NCBI GenBank assembly: GCA_003003615.1
Contig: PVWD01000001.1
Coordinates: 34,873 to 98,872, forward strand
Source of the DNA: a filamentous cyanobacterium CCP2
Lineage (GTDB): Bacteria; Cyanobacteriota; Cyanobacteriia; Elainellales; Elainellaceae
Length of the DNA stretch: 64,000 nt
Direction of reading: 5' to 3'
Part shown: one piece after another, positions 28,620 to 37,120 of the stretch
Layout of the letters: the number at the start of each line of letters is the position of its first letter
Numbering within the stretch: the first letter of the stretch is position 1
Notes under the pieces: generated by a model
What the model was told of the DNA's origin: nothing
Seen by the model: only the letters and a program-made list of their open reading frames with translations
Databases searched by the model: none
Made by a program: the position numbers and the translations under genes

Positions 28620-30299
28620 ATGACGAATGCGAATCAAAAATTTGAATCCCATGAGTTTGATGCCGTGTCTATGGCACGTTCAAACCCTGCTCATCATCCA
28701 AACGGGAATGGTAAACCCTCTACAACTCCCATCCCTACTGAATTGCAGGAGGATGACGACCTGACCCCAGAAGAGGAACAGCAGCTAGCAGGCTTTAACC
28801 CCGCAACTCCACAGCTAATTTCAGAGGAGTATCGGCTAAAGCAAGATCAGGAGGGAGCGGTAGAGCGCCCGTTGGCAGAACGTGCCAGCATTCGGTTAGG
28901 GTCTGTGGTAGCTGTGGTTGGGACAGTGATGGGATCTGGAGCGGTGTTGTGGTTTGGTTTCCTACAGCCACGCCCACCGGCTCGGCAAGTTACGCAGTCA
29001 CCTTCCCCAACACCCACAACGCCTCCAACGTTTGATGAAACGGCTGAGCTGAAGAGTCGTTTGGCATTTCAGGATCAGCAGCAACAACTCCAGCCTGAAT
29101 CTGTTGCTCAACCTGAATCCTCTCCTCCGCCAAGACCCGCTGCTTCGAGATCACCAGTTCCAGCGCCTACTCCGGCTGCGGTGTCTCCTCCTGTAACAGT
29201 CTCTCGACCAGAGCCAGTAGTTATAAGGTCGCCTGTCGCACCACCCGAAAGGATTCAACCTGTTGAGAGAATTGATCCGTTCCAACGATGGGCACAACTG
29301 GCAAATGTTGGACAACTGCGAGTCAGTTCTGGTGCAATGGAGCCTTCGAGGTCGGCTTCCAGTAATTTGCCCGATGCTCCGTCTAATCCAGTTTCATCAG
29401 CAGATCAACAGAACCCTGTTATTCCTGTAGTCTCGATCGGTACGGCGGAAACAGACTCATCCACAATGATGACAAGTTCCGAGATCGTTCCTAACTCCTC
29501 TAGGGCAACTTCACCTACGGAGTTACACCCCGCACCTAGTACTGACATGACTCCTGGCATGATTGGCATCCTGAACCGTACTCCGGTGAATCAACTTGAT
29601 CAGCGCACGGGTGGCTTAAGCGAAGTCGCACTCGGAACATCCACCAGGGCTAAAGTTGTTCTGCCAATGATCTGGGATGAAGGCAGTGATAATTCGACTG
29701 GTAGGACAGCGTCTCCCCCAGAAAATCGCTTTGCTGTGGAGTTAACTGAGGATATGAAAGCGACCAATGGGAGTGTGGCACTCCCGGCAGGTACGATTTT
29801 GGTTGTTCGCACCCATTCTGTGGGACGGGGCAATAATTTAGTATCAGCAAGTGCGATCGCCATTGTGTATCGCGATCGCGCTGGTCAGATCCGCCAACAA
29901 ACCTTATCTCCCGATAGCCTTCAGATTCGGGGTCAAGACAATCAACCGCTGGTTGCCCAGAGGCTTAATGATGTGGGACCCGATATTGCCCGACAAGATC
30001 TGTTGATTGGACTGCTCAGTAGTTTAGGTCGTGTTGGAGGTATCATCAATCAACCCCGCACTCAATCCAGTACGGTCTCCTCTGGAGGTGGCTTTAACCA
30101 GAGTGTGATTACGACCAGTGCTGAGCCCCAAATCTGGGCGGCTGCCTTAGAAGGGTTTTTTAATCCCATTGCTGAACGCATGTCCCAGCGATCTGACCAG
30201 AATATGCAAGAGCTTTTGCAACGCCCTAATGTGCAGTTTGTTTCTGAGGGAACCGAAGTTTCTGTGGTGGTTAATAGTTTTTTGAGGGTAAGCCGATGA
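28620..30299 (+). CDS. VirB10/TrbI-like channel protein
   Basis: A 559-residue protein with a cytoplasmic N-terminus, one membrane helix (GSVVAVVGTVMGSGAVLWFGF) and a long Pro-rich periplasmic stretch (RPAASRSPVPAPTPAAVSPP). The C-terminal beta-barrel domain has VELTEDMKATNGSVALPAGT and VVRTHSVGRGNN, typical of VirB10/TrbI. VirB10 spans both membranes and gates the channel. The ATG at 28620 is preferred because AGGATG lies just before it; 28614 is an alternative. Confidence 0.85.
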   Translation: MTNANQKFESHEFDAVSMARSNPAHHPNGNGKPSTTPIPTELQEDDDLTPEEEQQLAGFNPATPQLISEEYRLKQDQEGAVERPLAERASIRLGSVVAVVGTVMGSGAVLWFGFLQPRPPARQVTQSPSPTPTTPPTFDETAELKSRLAFQDQQQQLQPESVAQPESSPPPRPAASRSPVPAPTPAAVSPPVTVSRPEPVVIRSPVAPPERIQPVERIDPFQRWAQLANVGQLRVSSGAMEPSRSASSNLPDAPSNPVSSADQQNPVIPVVSIGTAETDSSTMMTSSEIVPNSSRATSPTELHPAPSTDMTPGMIGILNRTPVNQLDQRTGGLSEVALGTSTRAKVVLPMIWDEGSDNSTGRTASPPENRFAVELTEDMKATNGSVALPAGTILVVRTHSVGRGNNLVSASAIAIVYRDRAGQIRQQTLSPDSLQIRGQDNQPLVAQRLNDVGPDIARQDLLIGLLSSLGRVGGIINQPRTQSSTVSSGGGFNQSVITTSAEPQIWAAALEGFFNPIAERMSQRSDQNMQELLQRPNVQFVSEGTEVSVVVNSFLRVSR

Positions 30300-31000
30300 A
30301 ACGATTTCCTGCTTTGACTTCTGTCGGTGCATCATTGCTAATTGCCTTAGCATCTCCTGTGTTGCCGACTCAGGCGCAAACTTCAGCCTATCAGGTCGTC
30401 GATCGCAACAGAGCGACCACTAATACTGTGCAGGTGCAGGTGGCTCCAGGACGAGCAACTTCAATTAGTTTTAGCCAGACAGATGAGACGATCACCTATA
30501 TTCTGCTAGCAGATGCTTCAAGGTTGGTCTACAGCACGGATGCCGAGTTAGAGACTAGGCGGGCAAAGACCGTTTTCTTGAGGGTGATTGAACCCCTTCA
30601 CTTTCCGGGAGCGACCACTACGCCTGTAACAAACCTGATGGTACAAACAGTAGATGCCAGAGGACAGAACCGGCTCTACACATTTGACGTTGTTCACAAC
30701 AGCAATCCACGTTATGTCGGGGTTCAGATTTTGCCTGCGCTCGCGCATTCACAAACTTCTTCCGTTGGCAACCCCAACCTAATGCCTGACAGCATTCAAA
30801 CTGGGTTGAATATTGCTATCATGCGAGGCTACACAGCGATTGATGATCCTGTTGTTGCCAAAGTTCGACAGCTTCTAGAACTGATGTGGACTGAAAATAT
30901 GACAGTTTCAGAGGCAGCCTATTCAGTTGGGATTCCATTAGCGGTGCTTGAAGAGTTAGAGCGGCTTTCCCAGACAAGACAGCTTTCTAGCTTTTTGTAA
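30296..31000 (+). CDS. VirB9/TraK-like outer-membrane core protein
   Basis: A 234-residue protein with a Sec signal peptide (LLIALASPVLPTQAQT). Beta-rich sequence follows (NTVQVQVAPGRATSISFSQ, VRTVFLRVI-like segment, YTFDVVHNSNPRYVGVQ) as in VirB9/TraK, which with VirB10 forms the outer ring. The C-terminal ~60 residues (GYTAIDDPVVAKVRQLLELM) are helical and not typical. Its ATG overlaps the VirB10-like stop by 4 bases. It is the last gene of the operon here; no VirB11 or VirD4 gene is in the window. Confidence 0.7.
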   Translation: MKRFPALTSVGASLLIALASPVLPTQAQTSAYQVVDRNRATTNTVQVQVAPGRATSISFSQTDETITYILLADASRLVYSTDAELETRRAKTVFLRVIEPLHFPGATTTPVTNLMVQTVDARGQNRLYTFDVVHNSNPRYVGVQILPALAHSQTSSVGNPNLMPDSIQTGLNIAIMRGYTAIDDPVVAKVRQLLELMWTENMTVSEAAYSVGIPLAVLEELERLSQTRQLSSFL

Positions 31001-31002
31001 GT

Positions 31003-31848
31003 CTATGGTAAAAATTTGTAGTGCTCACAAAGCTTCTTCAATTTGCTTATTAGTTGATCTTGCACGCTTGCTGGAGATACAACTATACATTCTTCCCCAT
31101 AACGTAGGATCTCCCGAATAAACCAGAAGGTATTTGATACACGCCTAGCCACGTAGCGAGCATCGCCTTTCACTTCATTGGTTATGTCATCTGGCTTGGG
31201 CTCATAAGCTTTTACTAACCTTCCCAATAGTTGTAATTGCACTTCAACATATTCAAGCTGATCTTGCCAATCTCCACTTGCAGGTAAGACATTGATAATT
31301 CTATCTAAGCGGAAGCAACGGTTATGGATGAGTTCAGGTAGATTCAAGCTACCCTCTGTTTCTTCGCACCAAGCCTCTAGATAGAATCGCTTCTCCCAAA
31401 AGCGAATTTCGCCATAGCGAACGGTGAATTCCATCTGTTTATTTTGGGAATCTTCATAGAACAGGTAAAAAGGCTGTTTAGCTTTAATTTGCTGATCAAT
31501 GACCCTACGCCATGATTCAGTAGGATGACTAACTTGTTCCAGCAGAGCTTGGCGTAAAGGTGTCTCTAGGTTGCCATGTTCTAGTAGGAAAAGGGCTAAA
31601 GTTTGCGCATCGGCAATACGACCAGAGTCAACCAAGAGTTTTATAGCTTGTCTGATGGCTGTATTTTGATTTAAATCGAGTGTAAGTACACTTCCAATCT
31701 CAAGTTGACGTTGAGCAATCGCCACGACTAGCCCAGAAATACTAGGGTGATCGCCCCACATAATGCCTAAGCCAGCAGCTATTGCCTCCAGCTGTTCTTT
31801 AGTTCCAGGCGGGATAGAAAGTGTGATTGTCTCTTTTTTGCGAGCCAT
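31003..31848 (-). CDS. WYL-domain transcriptional regulator, candidate defence-operon repressor
   Basis: A 281-residue protein. The N-terminus (KKETITLSIPPGTKEQLEAI) resembles a ribbon-helix-helix-type DNA-binding segment. Residues ~125-200 fit a WYL domain (KAKQPFYLFYED, RFWEKRFYLEAWCEE, CFRLDRIINV). The C-terminal ~50 residues look like a WCX extension (FWFIREILRYGEECIVVSP). WYL proteins such as BrxR and CapW sense a ligand and repress phage-defence operons. It is divergent from the MBL-E2/E1/JAB operon across 307 bases and convergent with the secretion operon, ending 3 bases from it, so it belongs with the former. Confidence 0.8.
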   Translation of the reverse strand: MARKKETITLSIPPGTKEQLEAIAAGLGIMWGDHPSISGLVVAIAQRQLEIGSVLTLDLNQNTAIRQAIKLLVDSGRIADAQTLALFLLEHGNLETPLRQALLEQVSHPTESWRRVIDQQIKAKQPFYLFYEDSQNKQMEFTVRYGEIRFWEKRFYLEAWCEETEGSLNLPELIHNRCFRLDRIINVLPASGDWQDQLEYVEVQLQLLGRLVKAYEPKPDDITNEVKGDARYVARRVSNTFWFIREILRYGEECIVVSPASVQDQLISKLKKLCEHYKFLP

Positions 31849-31860
31849 CTAGTTTTACAC

Positions 31861-31888
31861 TTGCACTTTACAAAAATAATGTTATGAT
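31861..31888 (+). promoter_or_regulatory. candidate sigma-70-type promoter of the MBL-E2/E1/JAB operon
   Basis: TTGCAC at 31861-31866 and TATGAT at 31883-31888 are separated by 16 bases, close to the consensus -35 and -10. The transcript would run into the operon at 32156 with a leader of about 260 bases. Confidence 0.5.
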
Positions 31889-31901
31889 ACGTGTGGATAG
31901 C

Positions 31902-31916
31902 GTTCTTGGGCAGAAC
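31902..31916. promoter_or_regulatory. candidate WYL operator, GTTCT-N5-AGAAC
   Basis: A 15-base inverted repeat with perfect 5-base arms. It starts 13 bases after the -10 box, at or just after the expected transcription start, where a bound dimer would block the operon promoter. Confidence 0.4.
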
Positions 31917-32155
31917 AGTTTTGTATCAATTTGATTCTATCACTCCGTTAGGAAGGGGTTAGCGGGATATTTCTGGGAAAGCTATATCTATAATGTGTCA
32001 GTGAAAAATCCAAAATTTACAGGTTTGCAGAGGCATTTGCGCAAGGATGACCTTTTTCTTTGGCTTTAACTACTCAAGTCAGAGAGTCCAGAAACCGCAA
32101 TCAACAATAAGTTCTATCCTGATTAACTCAAATTCAACTTCTAGCGAGTCAGTTA

Positions 32156-33289
32156 ATGCACAAAGTTATTTTCTACCCAGTACAAAATGGCGACACAAGC
32201 CAGATTATTCTAGACAACGGTAAACGCATACTTTTTGACTTCCGTCACCTAAAATGTGGTGAGGATGAAGATGAACCAGCTATTGATCTCAAAACTCAAC
32301 TAAAAGAAGAACTCTTAAAAGCAAAGCGTGACTACTTCGATGTTCTAGCTCTTACCCACGGAGATCTAGATCACATCTTGCATAGCACTGAATTTTTTGA
32401 GTTGCAACACGCTAATAAATACCAGGGCAACGGACGAGTTAAAGTTAATGAGCTGTGGGTTCCAGCTGCGATGTTGCTGGAATCATCTACTATTGATCAG
32501 CGGAGTGCAGAATTTGTCATTTGGCGGCGAGAAGCGCAGCATCGTCTCCGTGAAGGCAAAGGTATCCGTGTCTTCTCCAAGCCAGAAATGCTCAAAACTT
32601 GGCTTGAGAAGAATGGGTTGACCCTTGAATCACGGCGACACTTGATTACTGATGCTGGGCAAGTCGTTCCAAGCTTTTCTCTTGCAAGCGATGGCGTTGA
32701 GTTTTTCTGTCATTCGCCATTTGTGAAGCATGTTGACGATGGTGACGACTTACGGAATGATGCATCTCTAATCTTCCAAGTTCGCTTTGAAGTTATGGGC
32801 GTTCAAACCAACTATTTTGCTGTGGGCGATTCAACCTGTGATGTTCTTGAGGATATTGTACGTATTACGAAATGGCATGGCAACGAAGATCGATTGAAAT
32901 GGAATTTGTATAACAATCCTCACCATTGCAGCCATCATGCACTCAATCCTGACAAAGGTGATAAAGAAACAGTTCCCTTACCCTTAGTGAAAGAACTTCT
33001 CCTGCATGGTCAACCAGGAGCATACATAGTGAGTTCAAGCAAGCCGATCCCTGATACTAAGGAAGCCTATCAACAGAAGCAACCACCCCATATTCAAGCT
33101 AGAAATTGCTATGAACGATATTTAAGACAGGTTAGTGGACGAAGATTTGTTGTCACTATGGAGGAGCCGAACGAACGAAAGCCACAGCCTTTGGAGTTTG
33201 ATATCACCAGCGCAGGAGTCAGTTTGAATATGACTGGAAACTCTGGAGTTAACATTATTGTCTCTTCTCCAGCACCAAGGGCAGGTTAG
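32156..33289 (+). CDS. ComEC/Rec2-like metallo-beta-lactamase-fold protein ending in Gly
   Basis: A 377-residue soluble protein. It has the metal motif THGDLDH (His68, Asp70, Asp72, His73; an HxDxDH variant), later AVGDSTCDV and the His cluster NNPHHCSHHAL, all expected in the di-metal site of the ComEC-like MBL branch that includes nucleases and phosphodiesterases. There is no signal peptide, so it is probably cytoplasmic. The C-terminus is a loose tail ending SPAPRAG, a terminal glycine. The next gene begins immediately after its TAG, so it is co-translated with the E2/E1/JAB protein. The likely role is nuclease or nucleotide hydrolase effector or sensor; it is not a beta-lactam resistance enzyme. 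Confidence 0.8.
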   Translation: MHKVIFYPVQNGDTSQIILDNGKRILFDFRHLKCGEDEDEPAIDLKTQLKEELLKAKRDYFDVLALTHGDLDHILHSTEFFELQHANKYQGNGRVKVNELWVPAAMLLESSTIDQRSAEFVIWRREAQHRLREGKGIRVFSKPEMLKTWLEKNGLTLESRRHLITDAGQVVPSFSLASDGVEFFCHSPFVKHVDDGDDLRNDASLIFQVRFEVMGVQTNYFAVGDSTCDVLEDIVRITKWHGNEDRLKWNLYNNPHHCSHHALNPDKGDKETVPLPLVKELLLHGQPGAYIVSSSKPIPDTKEAYQQKQPPHIQARNCYERYLRQVSGRRFVVTMEEPNERKPQPLEFDITSAGVSLNMTGNSGVNIIVSSPAPRAG

Positions 33290-35545
33290 ATGGCAGATAT
33301 ACATACCAATTTTGGTGAGGTGATTTCTGAACTCACCGAAGATGCTTTAACCATACCAATCTCGCGTCGAGTTTTTAGAGCTTGTTCTACTCATAAATTT
33401 TTTGAACTTATCGAGCTAAGATGTTTTATTCACGACGGACAACGCACTGCGGAAATGCTCGTTGTTGATTGCACTAATGATGGTGTTCCTACCAGAAATG
33501 AAATTGGTATTCTCTATCAAGAGCGTATTGGATTAATCTTCAGTACTGAAGAAACCAAAATACCTGAGGTACGAGCGTTGCGAAAAGATTTCCCCGTGAC
33601 CTTACACCAGAATCTTGTTAGAAGGGATGAACCTGCGTCATTATGCCTTTATTTTGAACCGTGGGAAGTAGTGCAACGTTCTTGGACTCCTCAAAGCCAT
33701 CTTAATCGCGTATTATGGTGGCTTTCTGAAACCGCTAAAGGTACTCTACATCGTGAAGATCAACCAGTTGAGCCGTTCTATTTTCGCAGTCCCTTCGAGA
33801 TTGTCCTGCCTCCAGATTTTGATGAAAAAATTCGGCATCCTGATTTTTTGCTAACGCTTAAACGAGTAGAAGATAGAGTATTTTTAGGATGCTTTTTGCA
33901 GGCTTCCAAAAAAAGAAATGTTCAGCTAGAGCTAACCTGTCTCGTTATTGCTCTTCAACCAGTAACTCACGGTTCTATTGAACCTTTTCCACATGATCTA
34001 GGAACACTTGACAAACAATTTGCAGCACGAGGCGCAACTCTGTTCAATTTACTTTGCACTGAGATCAAGCGTAGTGTGAATGGAGAGGGAATTCCCAAGA
34101 CATCTGATAGTAAAACGCTTCTCATTCTTCAGATACCTGTTCAACGAAATGACAATAGTGTTGTAGAGCGAAATGAGTATAAAGCCTTTTGTTTCAATAT
34201 CAATCTTGGGCAGTTAGGTGAAGCCTGTGGTGTGTTAACAGATGGCGCAGATGGTAGCTACTATGATATCCCTTCATTTGGCGCAGATTTAAGTTCCAAT
34301 GATGCTTGGCGCTCTATTGAAATTGAACCGATCGAGATTACATCCTCTCTAACTCATGAAACCGCACGGCGGGCTTCGGGTATCATTACTGACACTGCTG
34401 AATTTTTTGGCGTTCTTGCAGGTGTTGGGGCACTTGGTAGTAGTCTTGCCGACATTTGGTATCGAGAGGCGTGGGGCACCTGGACGTTTGTTGATATCGA
34501 TTACATCAAGCCACATAATTTAGCCCGACACACAGCTAAACACTTTCAAATTGGTCAGCTTAAAGCAAATGCAGCCAAACAAATAGTAGAGGAAAATTAT
34601 TGTGATGGTTATGCGAAAGCTTCTGCTATTGTCGATAGTGTAACTAACTGGTCAAATGTGGACTTGAAGACTGCCGTTGAGAGTGCAGACTTAGTAGTTG
34701 ATGCGACAACTACGCTCGCAGTACCACGTGATTTAGCGATCGCTGACCTTAAGCGATCAGCATCTATTTTTCTAACTCCCTCCGGCCACGGCTCTGTTTT
34801 ACTTCTCGAAGATTCCGATCGCAACGTGCGATTAGACGGACTGGAGGCACAATATTACGGAGCTATTTTGAATAATGACTGGGGTGAGCAGCATTTGCGT
34901 GGACATCAAGGGCATCTTTGGGTTGGTGCAGGATGTCGTGATGTATCAAGTGTGATATCAGTTGAGCTTCTTCAGGTTCATGCTGCAACCCTTGCACGGC
35001 AAGTCAGGCTCAGATGTGAACACCCCGATGCTGTAATCTCGGTGTGGCACGTTGAGGAGCAATCTGGGACTATTAGCGCTAACAAAGTACCTGTGGCTGC
35101 GAACCTAACTGTTGCTGCTAATGGTTGGACCATCGTATGGAACACTCACTTGCAGGATAAGGCTAGGCAAATTCGTTCCACTAATCTCCCAAATGAGACG
35201 GGTGGGGTCCTGCTTGGCTACATCGATCAGAAATTACAAACAATCTTCGTGGTCGATATTCTCTCTGCTCCTTTAGACAGCGCAGCGGATTCAAGTGGGT
35301 TTACACGTGGCACTCAAGGTCTTGAGGAGCAGATCCAGATAGCACAATCCTGGACGGCTAATATTGTGTCTTACATTGGTGAATGGCATTCTCATCCATT
35401 GGGGATCTCAACTAAACCGAGTGAACACGACATTAGGCTTTTAAGCTATCTTGCCGAGATTCTTAATCGTGATGGACTGCCAGGTGTAATGCTCATTGTC
35501 GGTGAAAATCAGGAAACATGGTCGATACAAGAAATACAGGAGTAA
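33290..35545 (+). CDS. E2-like/E1-like/JAB triple-domain ubiquitin-conjugation-type protein
   Basis: A 751-residue protein joining three activities. Residues ~1-170 look like a bacterial E2 domain: candidate catalytic Cys119 (EPASLCLYFEPW), then RVLWWLSETAKGTLH, as in CBASS Cap2. Residues ~360-600 are a ThiF/E1 adenylation domain with GVGALG (378-383), Asp402/Asp404, Asn410 and Arg413. Cys549 (WVGAGCRD) is a candidate E1 cysteine. Residues ~600-751 are a JAB/JAMM protease with Glu636, His700, His702, Ser711 and Asp714 (HxHx8Sx2D). It should activate a C-terminal carboxylate, transfer it and reverse the linkage. No ubiquitin-like gene adjoins. It lies between the MBL and a membrane protein. 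Confidence 0.88.
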   Translation: MADIHTNFGEVISELTEDALTIPISRRVFRACSTHKFFELIELRCFIHDGQRTAEMLVVDCTNDGVPTRNEIGILYQERIGLIFSTEETKIPEVRALRKDFPVTLHQNLVRRDEPASLCLYFEPWEVVQRSWTPQSHLNRVLWWLSETAKGTLHREDQPVEPFYFRSPFEIVLPPDFDEKIRHPDFLLTLKRVEDRVFLGCFLQASKKRNVQLELTCLVIALQPVTHGSIEPFPHDLGTLDKQFAARGATLFNLLCTEIKRSVNGEGIPKTSDSKTLLILQIPVQRNDNSVVERNEYKAFCFNINLGQLGEACGVLTDGADGSYYDIPSFGADLSSNDAWRSIEIEPIEITSSLTHETARRASGIITDTAEFFGVLAGVGALGSSLADIWYREAWGTWTFVDIDYIKPHNLARHTAKHFQIGQLKANAAKQIVEENYCDGYAKASAIVDSVTNWSNVDLKTAVESADLVVDATTTLAVPRDLAIADLKRSASIFLTPSGHGSVLLLEDSDRNVRLDGLEAQYYGAILNNDWGEQHLRGHQGHLWVGAGCRDVSSVISVELLQVHAATLARQVRLRCEHPDAVISVWHVEEQSGTISANKVPVAANLTVAANGWTIVWNTHLQDKARQIRSTNLPNETGGVLLGYIDQKLQTIFVVDILSAPLDSAADSSGFTRGTQGLEEQIQIAQSWTANIVSYIGEWHSHPLGISTKPSEHDIRLLSYLAEILNRDGLPGVMLIVGENQETWSIQEIQE

Positions 35546-35549
35546 ACAT

Positions 35550-36338
35550 ATGGTTATAGATTTTATTGAAAAGAACTTTGACGATTACAATCGCAAAGCA
35601 AGACTAGCGCCTGCCTTGCTTGTTAGTTTACCGATCGCATTAATTGTTATTGCATTTTTTCCAGATAATGTTTGGTCATGGGGAGGAGTAGTCAGCTTAC
35701 TCGCTTGGTTTGGGATACTCAAACTTTTGGCACAACTTGCACGTGATATGGGCAAAGCTAAAGAAAAAGAGCTATATAGTGCTTGGGATGGTAAACCTAC
35801 AACGTATTTTCTACGACACCGCACTACACCAAATAAAGTAAATTTAGTTCATCAACACAGCAAATTACATGAATTAACAGGGCAGTCTATGCCAAATGAA
35901 AGCGAAGAACTAGCTAATCCGGATTTGGCAGATCAAATATACGATACTTGTACTCAGTTTTTGCTTGCTAAGACACGTGACCATAATAAATTTTTCCTGA
36001 TTTATGAAGAAAATTGCAATTACGGCTTCCGACGAAACTTACTAGGAATGAAGCCTCTCGGGATCGCCACTTCATCTATAGGTGTGATTTTTATTGGGGT
36101 ACAATGTACTTCAAAAATTGGATTATTTAATATGTTTACTAGTTGGCGAACTGATAGTTTGACTCAGACAGGGATGAATTTGCAATTCTCTAGTTGTCCT
36201 CCGCTATCACTTGTCTGCTTATTGGTGAGTTTTTTTCTGCTTACCACATGGTTGATTTGGATCAATTCGGGTTGGGTCAAAGGAGCAGCCGATGCATACG
36301 CGATCAGACTACTCGAATCTTGTGAAAATTTACCCTAA
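35550..36338 (+). CDS. multi-pass membrane protein, candidate effector of the E2/E1/JAB operon
   Basis: A 262-residue protein I do not recognise. The ATG at 35550 follows a CAGGAG site 4 bases after the preceding stop, so it is the third gene of the operon; an in-frame upstream start at 35496 overlapping the E1 gene is less likely. Two helices lie near residues 20-62 (PALLVSLPIALIVIAFF; VVSLLAWFGILKLLAQL) and two near 170-240 (SSIGVIFIGVQC; LVCLLVSFFLLTTWLIW). Between them is a ~105-residue soluble domain. A small membrane protein closing a regulated operon is typical of pore-forming or depolarising effectors in abortive defence; that role is inference. Confidence 0.7.
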   Translation: MVIDFIEKNFDDYNRKARLAPALLVSLPIALIVIAFFPDNVWSWGGVVSLLAWFGILKLLAQLARDMGKAKEKELYSAWDGKPTTYFLRHRTTPNKVNLVHQHSKLHELTGQSMPNESEELANPDLADQIYDTCTQFLLAKTRDHNKFFLIYEENCNYGFRRNLLGMKPLGIATSSIGVIFIGVQCTSKIGLFNMFTSWRTDSLTQTGMNLQFSSCPPLSLVCLLVSFFLLTTWLIWINSGWVKGAADAYAIRLLESCENLP

Positions 36339-36388
36339 TTCTTCCTAAAACTTAGACAAATAATAATTCCAGTGATTCGCTTCGACTT

Positions 36389-37120
36389 TCACAATCGATA
36401 GTCTAACGAGGGAGCACCTGATGTTACATTGTTCCTGTTAATAATCCAGAGGTTCTCGGTGTCATAAAAATTGCCCTGTTGGTCAAAGGAGTATCCTCCC
36501 ATTAATAAACCGAGCCATATCTCCACTATTGGCATTTTTAACATCTGCTGCAAATCAGATAAGCGAATATTTGCGTGAAGACGCTGAAGTTGTTGGGCGA
36601 TCGCCCTCGACCATTCCTCAACATTTTCCCCATGTGCCAGCTCCCGAATCTGCTCTGCCACTTGAGCTTCATCCAAGGGTTGTTCCGCTGCCATCTGATC
36701 GACCCAATTTAACAACGCCTTCTTATCTACTTCCCCAACGATTGAGCCATCTACTTGAGCGGATGGCTTCTTTTTACGGTTCGTGGGGTACAGCATTGGC
36801 TCTGGTTCTTCAAATAAATCGGTGACATCCAGCGATAAAGACTGGACGAACAGATCGACACACTCCTCTAGATTCACCACCGGCTCAGTTGGGTTATGCC
36901 GACGCTCCCAACGAGAAATCAGGAGGTCTGCTCGTGCGGCACATACCTCTGAGAGTTGCACCAACACATCCCCTGCGACTGCCAACTGCTCTGCTAGAGA
37001 CTGATCAGAGAGGGTTTGCTCCAGAGCATCACAGAGCGATCGCAAATCTGCCGTTTCTGGAAACCGAGCTGCCGTCTCCAAAGATTGCCACAGGTCAAGC
37101 TCTAACTGCTGCACTTCCAT
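36389..37120 (-). CDS. conserved acidic protein of unknown function
   Basis: A 243-residue soluble, mostly helical protein, last of three overlapping - strand genes. I do not recognise it. It has acidic and Leu-rich helices (EVQQLELDLWQSLETAARF) and a Gln/Leu segment (AIAQQLQRLHANIRLSDLQQML). The ATG at 37120 is chosen over 37165 because GGAGG precedes it by about 10 bases; it overlaps the previous stop (TAATG). The steady overlap with its neighbours suggests one transcription unit with the Cys-rich and DUF4058 genes. Confidence 0.6.
   Translation of the reverse strand: MEVQQLELDLWQSLETAARFPETADLRSLCDALEQTLSDQSLAEQLAVAGDVLVQLSEVCAARADLLISRWERRHNPTEPVVNLEECVDLFVQSLSLDVTDLFEEPEPMLYPTNRKKKPSAQVDGSIVGEVDKKALLNWVDQMAAEQPLDEAQVAEQIRELAHGENVEEWSRAIAQQLQRLHANIRLSDLQQMLKMPIVEIWLGLLMGGYSFDQQGNFYDTENLWIINRNNVTSGAPSLDYRL

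Larger units (their letters stand above)
31849..32155. other. 307-base divergent control region of the WYL and MBL/E1 operons
   Basis: No gene seen. It holds a + strand promoter-like pair (31861-31888) and an inverted repeat just downstream (31902-31916). A long leader of about 260 bases before the MBL start contains no obvious upstream open frame or terminator. Confidence 0.5.

Noticed and set aside
32156..33289. Metallo-beta-lactamase-fold gene as antibiotic resistance
   Set aside because: The HxDxDH variant and late His cluster match ComEC-like hydrolases, there is no signal peptide, and it is co-translated with an E2/E1/JAB gene.
32156..36338. Standard type II CBASS
   Set aside because: No CD-NTase motif (GS...DxD) is found in any of the operon's proteins or in the flanks.
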